Counted from the stretch's first letter, positions 9,409-18,172 are shown. The stretch: DNA of 64,000 nucleotides from Achromobacter sp. MYb9 (GCF_002975275.1 NZ_PCOQ01000018.1:62001-126000), one strand, 5' to 3'. The notes: generated by a model from the letters alone, not told the origin. Numbers and translations: made by a program.

Positions 9409-10554
9409 TCACCGCGCCAGCTCGGCCGCCAGTTCACGCACCTGGGAATGGATGTTGCCGAACATGGCGAAATTCACGCGGCTGGCCACGACGAACACGC
9501 CCAGGTCGCGATTCGGCGACAGCACGGCGTAGCTCATGAAGCCGCCCAGGCCACCGCTTTTTCCCAGCAGCAACGGCGCGCCGTTGCGCGGCAGCGTCAC
9601 CACCCAGCCCAGCCCCATGCCGTCGGCGTCGGTCACTTCAGTGCCCACGACCGACTTCAGCCCGTCATACGGCAGCCACATCACATGATCCAGCGCAAAA
9701 GCCTCCTTGGCCTGCCGGGCGCCGTCCAGATGCCAGCGCATCCAGCGCGCCATGTCCGCGCCCGTGGAATAAATGCCCGCGCTTGCGTACATCACATCGG
9801 GCACCGGGGCGTTGGGATCCGGCTTGCCAAACGGGTCCAGCCCGGTCATCAGGCGTTTTTTTTGTGCGTCGGTCAGCACATTGGTGGTGTCCACAAGGCC
9901 CGCCGGTTGGGTGACTTCATTGGCCAGCACCGTCGAGTAGTCCGCGCCTGCCGCCTTGGCCAGGGCGTCGCCCAGCAAGCCGAAGCCAAGATTCGAATAC
10001 AGGGTGGTGGTGCCGGGCACGTAGGCCGGCTTGTTGCTGCCCATCCACTTCCAGTAGTAGGCGCGATCGAAGGCGGCAAAGGGGTTGTCGGACGGCTTGG
10101 CGTTTGGATCCGGCAATTCGCGCGGCAGGCCGGCCGAATGCGTGGCCAGGTCCAGCAGCGTGATGGGCCGGCCATTCGTCTCGACACGCGCATTGGCCGG
10201 CGCGTATTTCGCCAGCGGATCGGTCAGCTTCAGCTGGCCCTTGGCGGCCAGCGACGCCAGCACGTCGGCGGCGAAGACCTTGGACACCGATGCGATTCGG
10301 AAGATGGAGTTCGCGTCCGGCTCCACGCCATTGCCCGGCGCCGTCTCGCCATAGCCCTGAATCACCACGTCGTCGCCGCGCACCACGGCAATGATCACCG
10401 CGGGCGCGCCCGCGTTCAGATAGAGCTGCATGCCCGCCATGGACACGGCGTCCTGCAAGGCCAGATCGGCGGCCCGAGCCGGCGTCGCGCCCAGCACGCA
10501 CGCGGCCGATATCGCCAAGGAAGTAATGCGAAGAAAAACGCGGGACGCCAGCAT
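9409..10554 (-). CDS. ampH: AmpH-like D,D-carboxypeptidase/endopeptidase (class C beta-lactamase fold)
   Basis: 381 residues from ATG 10554, which gives a signal peptide ending ATPARA; an upstream in-frame start at 10632 would bury it behind 26 polar residues. The active-site boxes are S89-V-S-K92, Y186-S-N188 and K332-S-G334. The surrounding FRIASVSK and LATHSAGLPRE strings are typical of AmpH, a low-molecular-weight penicillin-binding protein acting in peptidoglycan remodelling and recycling in the periplasm. It is the first gene of the operon ampH - outer-membrane protein - serine hydrolase; its stop overlaps a possible start of the next gene. A true AmpC beta-lactamase is less likely given these flanking motifs. 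Confidence 0.75.
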   Translation of the reverse strand: MLASRVFLRITSLAISAACVLGATPARAADLALQDAVSMAGMQLYLNAGAPAVIIAVVRGDDVVIQGYGETAPGNGVEPDANSIFRIASVSKVFAADVLASLAAKGQLKLTDPLAKYAPANARVETNGRPITLLDLATHSAGLPRELPDPNAKPSDNPFAAFDRAYYWKWMGSNKPAYVPGTTTLYSNLGFGLLGDALAKAAGADYSTVLANEVTQPAGLVDTTNVLTDAQKKRLMTGLDPFGKPDPNAPVPDVMYASAGIYSTGADMARWMRWHLDGARQAKEAFALDHVMWLPYDGLKSVVGTEVTDADGMGLGWVVTLPRNGAPLLLGKSGGLGGFMSYAVLSPNRDLGVFVVASRVNFAMFGNIHSQVRELAAELAR

Positions 10555-10708
10555 GCCGATTCTCACAAGGTAGCCCGGGGAACGGGAGTTCCACCGCATG
10601 CAGGATGATCCCAAAAACTTGCCCGATGGCATCGTTCGTCAGGACGAAACAACAGGCCGGCATGACGAACTGCATAGGCCGGCCAGGTTGCCGGCCGATT
10701 CGCCGGGG

Positions 10709-11626
10709 TCAGATGCCAATGCGTTCGCGCAACAGTTTCCGGTACGAACGTGACACCGGCCATTTGGCATCCAGCGACCGCATCCTGATCACCCACTTGT
10801 CGACGCTTCGGCGGTCGACATCCATGACATGCAACGCGTTCGCAATGGCGGTGCGGTGGACCCGGAAGAACGTCTTGTCGGGCAGCAACGTCGACCACAT
10901 GCCCAAGGCACGCGAATCCAGCACCATCGACCCGTCCTCAAGCCAGATCTCGCTGTAGTTGCCCGCCGACCGGACGCCCACGATGGCCTCCGGCTGCACG
11001 CCCCGGACCACGCCGCGCATGCTCAGATAGATCACCGCCGTCGAACCGTCGTACCTGGCCGTGCGGCCGGAATCGCTGCTATTCGCGTACTTGGCCTGCC
11101 CGATCAGATTGGCGCATTGGAACAGCGCCCTGACCTCGTCGGCAGACCACGTCCTGTGCTTGGCGGTCGTGTCGAAACCGATGATTCCGTAGAGCTTCTT
11201 GTCATGAAACACCGGCACGCTCAGCACGCTCTTGTTTCCCTGACGCTGGAATTCGGCCTGGATGGCTCGCGCGGTGCGCGGCAGGTCGTTCACATCGTGG
11301 ATGGCCACGGCCTGGCCTTTCACCATGAACCGGTGCAGCCATGCGATCAAGGTGGTGGGCACATCCTGGAGTTCGGCGACGAACGGCTGTGTCTGGCCCC
11401 GGCACCATTCATGCGTATTGCGCAGGCGCAGCATGTCGGGGCGGTATTCGATCATCCAGGACCGATCCACGTCCGAGGTCTCGCCCATGAATGCCAGCAG
11501 CGCCGAAATCGCGTCGTCGGCCGGGTGTTTAAGCAGGCTCATCGCGCAGTGATACAGCCAGTCCGACGACGGACTGGGTTCAAGCACGGTAGCGTTGTGC
11601 GTCTGGTACTGGCCAGCATCCTTCAC
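10709..11626 (-). CDS. GAF-LytTR transcriptional regulator
   Basis: 305 residues, starting at a GTG (11626) preceded by a good GGGGGA ribosome-binding site. Residues about 28-165 form a GAF-type sensory domain, with the typical SVLSVPVF...LYGIIGFDT core. Residues about 200-300 form a LytTR DNA-binding domain (RSAGNYSEIWLEDG, then FFRVHRTAIAN). LytTR proteins usually bind direct repeats upstream of virulence or exopolysaccharide genes and are usually response regulators; here a GAF domain replaces the receiver, so the signal is probably a small ligand. The gene sits between the ampH operon and the capsule operon, on the same strand as both. The target is unknown. Confidence 0.85.
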   Translation of the reverse strand: MKDAGQYQTHNATVLEPSPSSDWLYHCAMSLLKHPADDAISALLAFMGETSDVDRSWMIEYRPDMLRLRNTHEWCRGQTQPFVAELQDVPTTLIAWLHRFMVKGQAVAIHDVNDLPRTARAIQAEFQRQGNKSVLSVPVFHDKKLYGIIGFDTTAKHRTWSADEVRALFQCANLIGQAKYANSSDSGRTARYDGSTAVIYLSMRGVVRGVQPEAIVGVRSAGNYSEIWLEDGSMVLDSRALGMWSTLLPDKTFFRVHRTAIANALHVMDVDRRSVDKWVIRMRSLDAKWPVSRSYRKLLRERIGI

Positions 11627-11827
11627 GTGCGATTCCCCCGGCGGCGGGATCCAGCATCGTCCTTGCGCTAGCTGCGCCGCGCCAAGAGGGGATTTTCGCC
11701 GTGGTAACGGGGAATGACAAGAACTGTCTAATGTGAGCAGTTGATGCGAATCGAGGGCATCTGGCCCTTTTTATAGATCACAGCGTGGCGCGCGGAGGAT
11801 CTGAAGCGGCCCCGCGCTGCGCGACTA

Positions 11828-13036
11828 TCACCCCGGGCAACCCGACCCCGTCCGAGACGCCGGCAACGGCGTATCCCCAGCCGTATTACCTGCGAACTGG
11901 CGGATCTTCTCGGCCAGTTCCGGCGTGGCCTTCTCGTAGCCGTAGCAGTACGGCGGTGTCGGCGCGGATTCAGGGCGGTAGTCTTCCAGTACCGGCTTTG
12001 CATCGCCCAGATAAAGGTTGTCTTTCAGGCGCAAGAACGCCTTGTAATCGCGCGTGTAGCCGTGCTGGGCCTTCAACTTCTCGTACGCGCCCCGATCCGA
12101 TTCGCCATTTTCCAACGCGCTTCGCTTGGAGGCGATGGGAATGTAGTGGCAGTAATTCACCTTGATGCCTTCCACCGTGGGGGAAAACTCGGGTTCCACG
12201 CATTTGCGCTGCGTGGCGTTGCTGAAGATGTTCCCCTCGACAAACGCCTTGGCTTCCAGGCTGAAACTCATGCCGTAGAAATCCCAGTTTTCCAACAGGT
12301 TGTTGAAAAGGTGGAACGTGCCGAACTGCCCGCGCGGATTGCGTTGCACGGTGTTGAAGAAGTAATTGTGATGCAGCGTCACCCGCGCGATCGAATCGCG
12401 CTCGTAGTTCTGGAAGAGGTTCTTCGAGGTAATGTTGTTCAGCAACATGACCTTGTTGGAATTATGGAACTTCGTCCACGAGATCGTGACGTCGGTCGAC
12501 CCGTTCTTCACATTGAGCAGCCGGTCGGACATCCGCGACAGGTCCATATGGTCGACCCAGACGTCGCGGCTGCCATTGGCCACATTCACCGCCTGCGTCA
12601 GCCGGCTCAGGCGCCCGTCTATCGTCAGATGCGTCAGGATGACGTTCTGGCTGCCGTACACGCCCAATCCGTCGTCGATCAGCGTGACACGCTTGCCGCG
12701 TCCGTCGATCGTGACGTTCGACGGCACGCGCAGCTGCGAATCCAGCACGATGGTCATGTCGGACGCGAAGCGGATCCAGGTGGGGCCTTTCTTGGCCTGC
12801 GCCAGCGCGGCGCGCAGCGTCCCTGGCCCCGCGTCCTGGTCGGACGTGACCTCGATGAACTTGCCGCCCAATCCGCCCGTGGCGCGGGCGCCGTAGCCCT
12901 CGCGTTGCTGCAGCAGCGACGCGACCGACGCACAATGTTCATCGGGGCGTTCGCACGATGCACTCGCGGCCGCCGCGCCGCCCTGCCACAGGGCCAAGGC
13001 AAGCAGCCCCAGCATGGCCTTCATTGCGGGTTTCAT
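11828..13036 (-). CDS. vexL: Periplasmic pectate-lyase-like Vi depolymerase (VexL-type)
   Basis: 402 residues. A signal peptide (to about residue 26) sends it to the periplasm, and an AGGAG lies 9 bp before the ATG. The polysaccharide lyase family 1 hallmarks are clear: GGLGGKFIEVTS at 54-65 with PGTLRAAL, WVDHMDLS at 160-167, LHHNYFF at 221-227 and NPRGQFGTFHLFNN from 233, consistent with a right-handed beta-helix and a catalytic Arg region. It is the last gene of the Vi-like capsule operon, 13 bp after vexE. Family knowledge: VexL of Achromobacter denitrificans is a periplasmic lyase that degrades Vi polysaccharide failing correct export. A role in plant pectin breakdown is less likely given the context. 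Confidence 0.75.
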   Translation of the reverse strand: MKPAMKAMLGLLALALWQGGAAAASASCERPDEHCASVASLLQQREGYGARATGGLGGKFIEVTSDQDAGPGTLRAALAQAKKGPTWIRFASDMTIVLDSQLRVPSNVTIDGRGKRVTLIDDGLGVYGSQNVILTHLTIDGRLSRLTQAVNVANGSRDVWVDHMDLSRMSDRLLNVKNGSTDVTISWTKFHNSNKVMLLNNITSKNLFQNYERDSIARVTLHHNYFFNTVQRNPRGQFGTFHLFNNLLENWDFYGMSFSLEAKAFVEGNIFSNATQRKCVEPEFSPTVEGIKVNYCHYIPIASKRSALENGESDRGAYEKLKAQHGYTRDYKAFLRLKDNLYLGDAKPVLEDYRPESAPTPPYCYGYEKATPELAEKIRQFAGNTAGDTPLPASRTGSGCPG

Positions 13037-13048
13037 CGACGATCGCTC

Positions 13049-14953
13049 CTATTGCTGCGCGGACCGATCCGCGGACTGCACATGACGCCAGATTCCCCCG
13101 CTAAGGCGAAGATTCTCCGGCGGGCCGGCCACGTGCTCACGCAGCCGCTCGAAATACGCCTTCTGCCATCGCAGCGAGTAGGCATCGGCATCCTCGCCGG
13201 GTTCAACGGCGGGCAGCATCTCAAGCGTATACGCCACGTGACCGTTCTCCCAGCGAGGCGCGTAGAACACCGAAGGCACCCGCAGGCGGTGCGCCAGATG
13301 CGACGCGAAACTGGAGTAGGTCACATCCTGCCCTTCGAAGGTCGTGCGCGGGGCCGCGGGGTTGGCCGCGCCGTCGATGGCCAGGCACAGCACGTAACCC
13401 GATCCCAGCGCGCGCATGCAAGCCTTGGCGACTTGCGCCTCGGTCTGGTCCGCGGTGGAGATCAAGGCGGTGGCGTAGCTGCTTTGGGCGACACTGGGCG
13501 CCGTCGCGAGCCAGCGCGACGGGATGCCAAGCAATTCCAGCGCCATCAGCCCTGCATACATGGGCCCGACGTGCGCGGTGGCCACCACCACGCCCCGTCC
13601 GGCCGCCAACAACGGTGCAAAGAAACGTTCGCCGGTGTCGAGTTCACCCAACACCTGCATGGCCTCTTCGGCGCTGTCTTCGCGGCATTCAAGCCAGTCG
13701 TACAGAAGGTGATCGACCAGGTGGCCCCAACGCGCGCGGCGTTCCCACTCTGCCCGGTCGGCATTGGGATCCCCGCGTAACGACCAGGCCCAGTCCAGCC
13801 GCGCCTGCGGTATCGGGGCGGTATCCAGCCGTTCGTCCAGTTGATCCAGGGCCTCCTGGAAGGTCGCCGGCAAATGCGCGCCGCGTTTGGCCACATACTG
13901 CGCGTAGAGCGCTTCGGCCTGCGTGCTGCGGCCCGCCTGGGACAGCGCGCCGATGGCGGCACGCTGCCACAGCAGCTTGTCGGGCGATTTCTCGACCAGC
14001 ATCATCATTTGATCGGCGGCCTCGCCGTACTGCAGCGTGTAACGCAAGGCACGCGCATAAAGCGCCCGCGTCTGCTCCAGATCCGGCGCCAGGCCGATGG
14101 CCTGCTCAAGCGGCGCCAGCGCCTCTTTGGCGCGACCCGCGCGCAACAGCGTTTCGCCATAGAGCGTCAGCAGCCTGACGTCGGCCGGCGATGCCTTCAG
14201 GCCGGCCTCAAAATGCGTCAGCGCGTGCGTCTTGCGATCATCCTCGGACCCGCGCCGCAGGTGGGCCAAACCCAGGGATGAGCGCAGCGCGGCACAATCG
14301 TGGCCCGCGCTCAGCGCCGCATCACCCAGGCGGATCGCCGCCGCCACCCTGCCGTCCTCAAGCAGGGCACGCACCGCCATCGTCGCCACGCGTTCGTTGG
14401 GCAGCTCGTTGGGATCCAGCGCTGCCGCGACGCGCGCCGCATCAGCCGCGTCGCCGTTGCGCACAAAGGCCAGCATCCAGGAATAGGCATCGCCCGGCTC
14501 GCGGTGCACCAGGCCGACGGTCGCGCGCGCGACGTCCGCGGCTTCGGCCAGCCGTCCCGCCTGCACGCGCAACTGGATTCGCGCGGCGTGCAGCGCCGCG
14601 GCATCGGGCTCGATGCCCGCGGCGGCATCCGCCACGGCGATGGCGCGGTCCCACTGTTCGGTTCGCCCCAGCAGGCTCGCCAGCAGGCGGCGGTCATCGA
14701 TGCGCGAGGGATATGCCGCAACCAGCACCTCAAGCGCGGCGATCGCTGGAACAAACTTACCCTCTCGCACAAAGGGGGACACCAGCAATCGTCGGACATC
14801 GCGCCAGCCGTCTTCCACCGGCGACAGCGCGGGCGGAAGCGCCGCCATGTCGCGCGCCGGGTCGGCGGCGGCGTGGATGCTCTTGATGACCTCGCGCAGC
14901 CGTTTCGTGGCGTCAGCCTGGGTCTGGCGATTCGCAATAGCCGTCTCAACCAT
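13049..14953 (-). CDS. vexE: VexE-like TPR protein with LpxL-type acyltransferase domain
   Basis: 634 residues. The first ~350 residues form a helical, TPR-like array; residues about 400-620 resemble lysophospholipid/LpxL-type acyltransferases. In the region GVVVATAHVGPMYAG the expected HX4(D/E) motif reads H461 followed four residues on by Tyr466, so the acidic partner is missing or displaced. In Salmonella, VexE is the capsule-locus acyltransferase homologue linked to a lipid terminus on Vi. The start overlaps the end of vexD by 8 nt, so translational coupling is likely. The family assignment is good; whether the enzyme is active is uncertain. Confidence 0.75.
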   Translation of the reverse strand: MVETAIANRQTQADATKRLREVIKSIHAAADPARDMAALPPALSPVEDGWRDVRRLLVSPFVREGKFVPAIAALEVLVAAYPSRIDDRRLLASLLGRTEQWDRAIAVADAAAGIEPDAAALHAARIQLRVQAGRLAEAADVARATVGLVHREPGDAYSWMLAFVRNGDAADAARVAAALDPNELPNERVATMAVRALLEDGRVAAAIRLGDAALSAGHDCAALRSSLGLAHLRRGSEDDRKTHALTHFEAGLKASPADVRLLTLYGETLLRAGRAKEALAPLEQAIGLAPDLEQTRALYARALRYTLQYGEAADQMMMLVEKSPDKLLWQRAAIGALSQAGRSTQAEALYAQYVAKRGAHLPATFQEALDQLDERLDTAPIPQARLDWAWSLRGDPNADRAEWERRARWGHLVDHLLYDWLECREDSAEEAMQVLGELDTGERFFAPLLAAGRGVVVATAHVGPMYAGLMALELLGIPSRWLATAPSVAQSSYATALISTADQTEAQVAKACMRALGSGYVLCLAIDGAANPAAPRTTFEGQDVTYSSFASHLAHRLRVPSVFYAPRWENGHVAYTLEMLPAVEPGEDADAYSLRWQKAYFERLREHVAGPPENLRLSGGIWRHVQSADRSAQQ

Positions 14954-16238
14954 GACGCAATCCCCTCAACAATGCCATCGCCACGCGGAAAATGAACATC
15001 AATACAAAGCCCAGGGCCAAGGCTTGCAGCAGCAAGATCCCCGTGCGCGGGCTGCTGGGACGATCGGTCGGCACCGGTTGCGCAATGATGGACAAGTACC
15101 GCTGCAGCCGCAGCGCATCCGTCACCGCTTGCTGGTAAGTCTGCTGCGCCAACGTCAGGTTTGAATCCGCGAAGGCCTGGGTATTGCGCAGGGTCTCGTA
15201 CGACTTCAATTGTTTCGCTTCCGTATTGCCTTCGCCGCTCAGACGGCGCCGCAACGACGCGATCCGCTTTTTCAGGGCCGCGACTTGCAGCTCGGCGGGC
15301 TTGAGCATGAAATGGTCTTTGTTGCCCAGCGCGCGGATCTTGTCCAGATTGATCTGTGCGCTATTGAGTTCCGACTCGAGTTGGCTCGACAAGTTCAACA
15401 ACATCGCCACCGTCGCGGTCGGGTCGATGTTGCCGTGCGTGGTCCGCCATGCCGTCAGCGCCTCTCTCGCGGCAAACGCCTTTTGCTCGGCCAGCCGGAC
15501 GGACTCTTCGCTTACCTTCAGTTTGTCGGCCACGCCTTTTTCGTTCATGGAACTGACGAAGGCCTCCGCCAGGCCGATCAGCGCCTTCGACAAGGTCGCG
15601 GCATCTTCCGGCGAAAACGCGCTTACGCGCAGTACGTCGATCTGCTCCAACGCGTTGAACGAAACCTGGACCGACGCCCGGTAGGCGCGATAAAGATCGT
15701 CCTCGCTGGCATCTTCGGCCAGGTGGCTGAGCGGGTCCATGCCGGCACGGATCAGGTATTGGCGCAGGCCGACTTTCCTGTCCAGCTGTTGCATGGCATC
15801 GCGCGATTTGAGGAAGTCGGCAACCGCCCATCCATCCACGAAGCCACCCAGCATGCCGCCCATGTTCCCCGTGGTGAGCAAGCTTGCCGCGCCGCCTCCG
15901 CCGCCTTGCTGGCCGGATCCCGACTGCACGAAGAAGCGCGACTCCGCCTCATAGCGCGGCGTGGCGATCCAAAGCACATAGACCAAGGCCAGGACGACCG
16001 GCGCCACGACGATGAAGGCGTTAATCCACCGATGGCGGCGGCGCTCGCGCAGCGACGACTGCCGTTCGCGGCGACGCCGTTCGATTTCGGACCCGCCCTC
16101 AGAGGCCGAGCTGCCCTTCCTCGAAGCCGCCGCCGAAGCCGTCGTCGCCTGTGCCGGATTCGCTCCGTGATCGTCGCGGGGGGAATCTGCTGATGCACTG
16201 GTCGAGGTCGTCTTCGATGCTGAGAGCGCTTCGTTCAT
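14946..16238 (-). CDS. vexD: VexD/KpsE-like capsule export inner-membrane polysaccharide co-polymerase
   Basis: 430 residues. About 70 N-terminal residues are cytoplasmic, Ser/Ala-rich then strongly basic (ERRRRERQSSLRERRRHR). They are followed by a transmembrane helix (INAFIVVAPVVLALVYVLW), a large periplasmic alpha/beta and coiled-coil region (to about 385), and a second transmembrane helix near the C-terminus. This is the layout of KpsE/VexD proteins, which bridge the ABC exporter and the outer-membrane channel. The start ATG at 16238 has AAAAGG about 9 bp upstream and lies inside the vexC frame, giving a 140-nt overlap in a different frame. The Gly-rich patch GQQGGGGGAASLL follows the first helix. 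Confidence 0.85.
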   Translation of the reverse strand: MNEALSASKTTSTSASADSPRDDHGANPAQATTASAAASRKGSSASEGGSEIERRRRERQSSLRERRRHRWINAFIVVAPVVLALVYVLWIATPRYEAESRFFVQSGSGQQGGGGGAASLLTTGNMGGMLGGFVDGWAVADFLKSRDAMQQLDRKVGLRQYLIRAGMDPLSHLAEDASEDDLYRAYRASVQVSFNALEQIDVLRVSAFSPEDAATLSKALIGLAEAFVSSMNEKGVADKLKVSEESVRLAEQKAFAAREALTAWRTTHGNIDPTATVAMLLNLSSQLESELNSAQINLDKIRALGNKDHFMLKPAELQVAALKKRIASLRRRLSGEGNTEAKQLKSYETLRNTQAFADSNLTLAQQTYQQAVTDALRLQRYLSIIAQPVPTDRPSSPRTGILLLQALALGFVLMFIFRVAMALLRGLRHG

Positions 16239-16815
16239 AAATCAAGCCTTTTAGGCAGTAATCCGCCATCTGATTCTGGCGATAACTGGAAAAAATAAGT
16301 GTCCGGCCAATCAGCCGCTCTTCAAAGAGAGCCAGCCAGAGGCGGGTGAAACGGCAGGGCTCGAAAGGAATGGCCCCTTCGATGACGTAGACATCGAACG
16401 CCGGCGCCAGCGCCAGGGCGAACGAGAACTCCTGCCGTGCGTAAAGCGGCCAATGCTCCATCGGCTTGGCCAGGCACTTGGGATCGCTGATCAGGTCCGC
16501 GACCAATTCATACGTGGCCGCCGCATCGATCTCGTACATCTCGCTCACGAAATCGATGATGCTCAGGCCGCTTGCCTTGCCGCGGATGAAGCCTTGCCGC
16601 CCGATCGCCCAAGACACGACGCCGTCGTGCTTGACGAACCCCTGACGCGGCGGACGCAGGCAGCACAGCACATCGACGATCTGACGATGCAGTTCCGGCG
16701 AATGCGAAAGCAACGCGTAGCGGCCAACGGGTATATCAAGGTCGGCATTGAGCAGCAGCGGTTGCCGGCTTCCGAATGCATAGGGTTCGTCAGTGACGCC
16801 ATTCAAATGAATCAT
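16099..16815 (-). CDS. vexC: VexC/KpsT-like ABC transporter subunit with degenerate ATPase motifs
   Basis: 238 residues, with GAGGGAAG before the ATG and a 9-bp gap after vexB. The colinear match to KpsT-type nucleotide-binding subunits is visible (VVSWAIG...GFIRGKASGLSIIDFVSEMY; ALAPAFDVYVIEG), but every ATPase motif is altered. The Walker A loop reads GRYALLSHSPELHRQ, with no GxGKS/T. The signature reads WPLYARQEFSF instead of YSSGMR. Walker B reads YVIEG, so the catalytic Glu is lost. The switch His reads IFSSYR. No alternative frame restores a P-loop. The last 46 residues overlap the vexD start and look non-essential. Position marks it as the exporter's ATP-binding subunit, yet it probably cannot hydrolyse ATP alone. 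Confidence 0.75.
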   Translation of the reverse strand: MIHLNGVTDEPYAFGSRQPLLLNADLDIPVGRYALLSHSPELHRQIVDVLCCLRPPRQGFVKHDGVVSWAIGRQGFIRGKASGLSIIDFVSEMYEIDAAATYELVADLISDPKCLAKPMEHWPLYARQEFSFALALAPAFDVYVIEGAIPFEPCRFTRLWLALFEERLIGRTLIFSSYRQNQMADYCLKGLIYERSALSIEDDLDQCISRFPPRRSRSESGTGDDGFGGGFEEGQLGL

Positions 16816-16824
16816 CGTCTTCCC

Positions 16825-18165
16825 TCACATCGGCTGGACATTGGGACGCGCAAGGCGTTCGGCTGCCAGGGCGACCACCATCAAGAACACCAACGACGTC
16901 AGGAAATAGCCCAGGCTTGCATCCTGGGAGTCGTAGGCCTCGAAGTAAGCCGAGCGCAAAAGTTGCATGCCGTGGGCAAACGGCGACCAGAGAATCCACG
17001 GGCGCAGATGTTCCGGCAACTGTTCCGAAACAAAAAAGACGCTGGAGAAAATCTGCAGGAACCGCTCGATCACCGGCGCAAGCCTCAGATAGAAATGCCA
17101 GAAGGTCGCGATCGACCCGAACAACACCCCCATCGCCGCGCCGCAGACTCCCATCAGCACGACGAACAGCACGAACCCCGCCCAGCTTTCCGGCAAGGTA
17201 ATGAGTTCCAGCGCATGGCCAGCGCTGATCAATACGCCGAACACCACGAGATACACCGACAGATAGATCAACGCCTGCACCAGCGCGCACATCAATGGCG
17301 TCACGCCCTGAAAGTTCAGCAGGCCGCGGGCCGATATGTAGGCCGCGCTGCTTCTGAAGATGATCTGCCGGAACATGATCCAAGTGGTTGCCCCCAACAG
17401 CGAGAACGTCTGCACGTCCATGCCCAGGATGTAATGCGTGCCCATCAGGATGTACAGCGACGAAATCAACGTCAGCAGCACCACCGGGCCCACCAGAGCC
17501 CACAGCAAGGCGATCCGGCTCTCGCCGTGTATCACCCGCAGCTGATAGACGAACAACGCCAGCAACGTGCGCCCCACTGGCCGCCCGCGACCCGCATCCC
17601 GGGGGTGCCCCCCTTCATGCAAGGCGGCCATGCGATCCCGCAGAATCGCAAGGTCGCCGGCCTCGTCCCCGGACAGCTCGACTTCCAGCGCAATATCGTT
17701 GCGCGACGCATGGCGCCGCGCCTCGCGCGCTTCATCCTGCTTGCGCCGCTCGACGCGCCGCGCATGCGCCGCGGCCAGGCGTTCGTCTTCCGCCACCAGT
17801 TTGGCGGGCATGTGTCCCGGCACGAACACGTCGGTGCCCGCGCGGATATCCTGCTCAAGCAAGCGCACGATAAGCCGCAAGCGGCGCCGCGAGAAGTCGG
17901 CGAGCGTCTCATTGACGCCGCTACGCGCGATCTCTGCGTCCAGCTCCGCCTGCACGGCCTCGTACACCGTTCGCCGGGCGGCCACGGAGTCGTGCGGCTC
18001 GCCCTGAAGGCGCGCCAGCAACGGCTTGAGCAACACGGCTGGCGTGGCCTTTTCCTCAAACAGCGCAGCCGGATCCAGCCGCCAGGCGGCGACGCCGGAC
18101 CCTACCGCGTAATTGCTATCCTTCCGGCGCGAGCGCCAGCCCTTGATCCGATCCTCGTTGCTCAT
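16825..18165 (-). CDS. vexB: VexB/KpsM-like ABC-2 capsule exporter permease with long N-terminal extension
   Basis: 446 residues from ATG 18165; a GTG two codons upstream is also possible. Residues about 210-445 are the ABC-2 permease: the amphipathic entry FVYQLRVIHGESRIALLWALVGP, then about six membrane segments, and a final LRPWILWSPFAHGMQLLRSAYF loop typical of KpsM/VexB. The first ~205 residues are hydrophilic, charged and helical (EDERLAAAHARRVERRKQDEA), unlike the roughly 260-residue Salmonella protein. The extension is cytoplasmic and could contact VexC, VexD or the biosynthetic enzymes (inference). It follows vexA with only a few bases between. Confidence 0.85.
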   Translation of the reverse strand: MSNEDRIKGWRSRRKDSNYAVGSGVAAWRLDPAALFEEKATPAVLLKPLLARLQGEPHDSVAARRTVYEAVQAELDAEIARSGVNETLADFSRRRLRLIVRLLEQDIRAGTDVFVPGHMPAKLVAEDERLAAAHARRVERRKQDEAREARRHASRNDIALEVELSGDEAGDLAILRDRMAALHEGGHPRDAGRGRPVGRTLLALFVYQLRVIHGESRIALLWALVGPVVLLTLISSLYILMGTHYILGMDVQTFSLLGATTWIMFRQIIFRSSAAYISARGLLNFQGVTPLMCALVQALIYLSVYLVVFGVLISAGHALELITLPESWAGFVLFVVLMGVCGAAMGVLFGSIATFWHFYLRLAPVIERFLQIFSSVFFVSEQLPEHLRPWILWSPFAHGMQLLRSAYFEAYDSQDASLGYFLTSLVFLMVVALAAERLARPNVQPM

Positions 18166-18172
18166 CGACACG

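Noticed and set aside
11754-11772. Hairpin AGGGC-ATCTG-GCCCT followed by a T-run on the plus strand
   Set aside because: Both neighbouring genes (vexL and the LytTR gene) are on the minus strand, where the stem is not followed by T residues, so it has no transcript to end.
16099-16815. A frameshift as the cause of the odd VexC sequence
   Set aside because: Homology to KpsT-type proteins continues on both sides of every motif in the same frame, and no other frame supplies a P-loop or signature.
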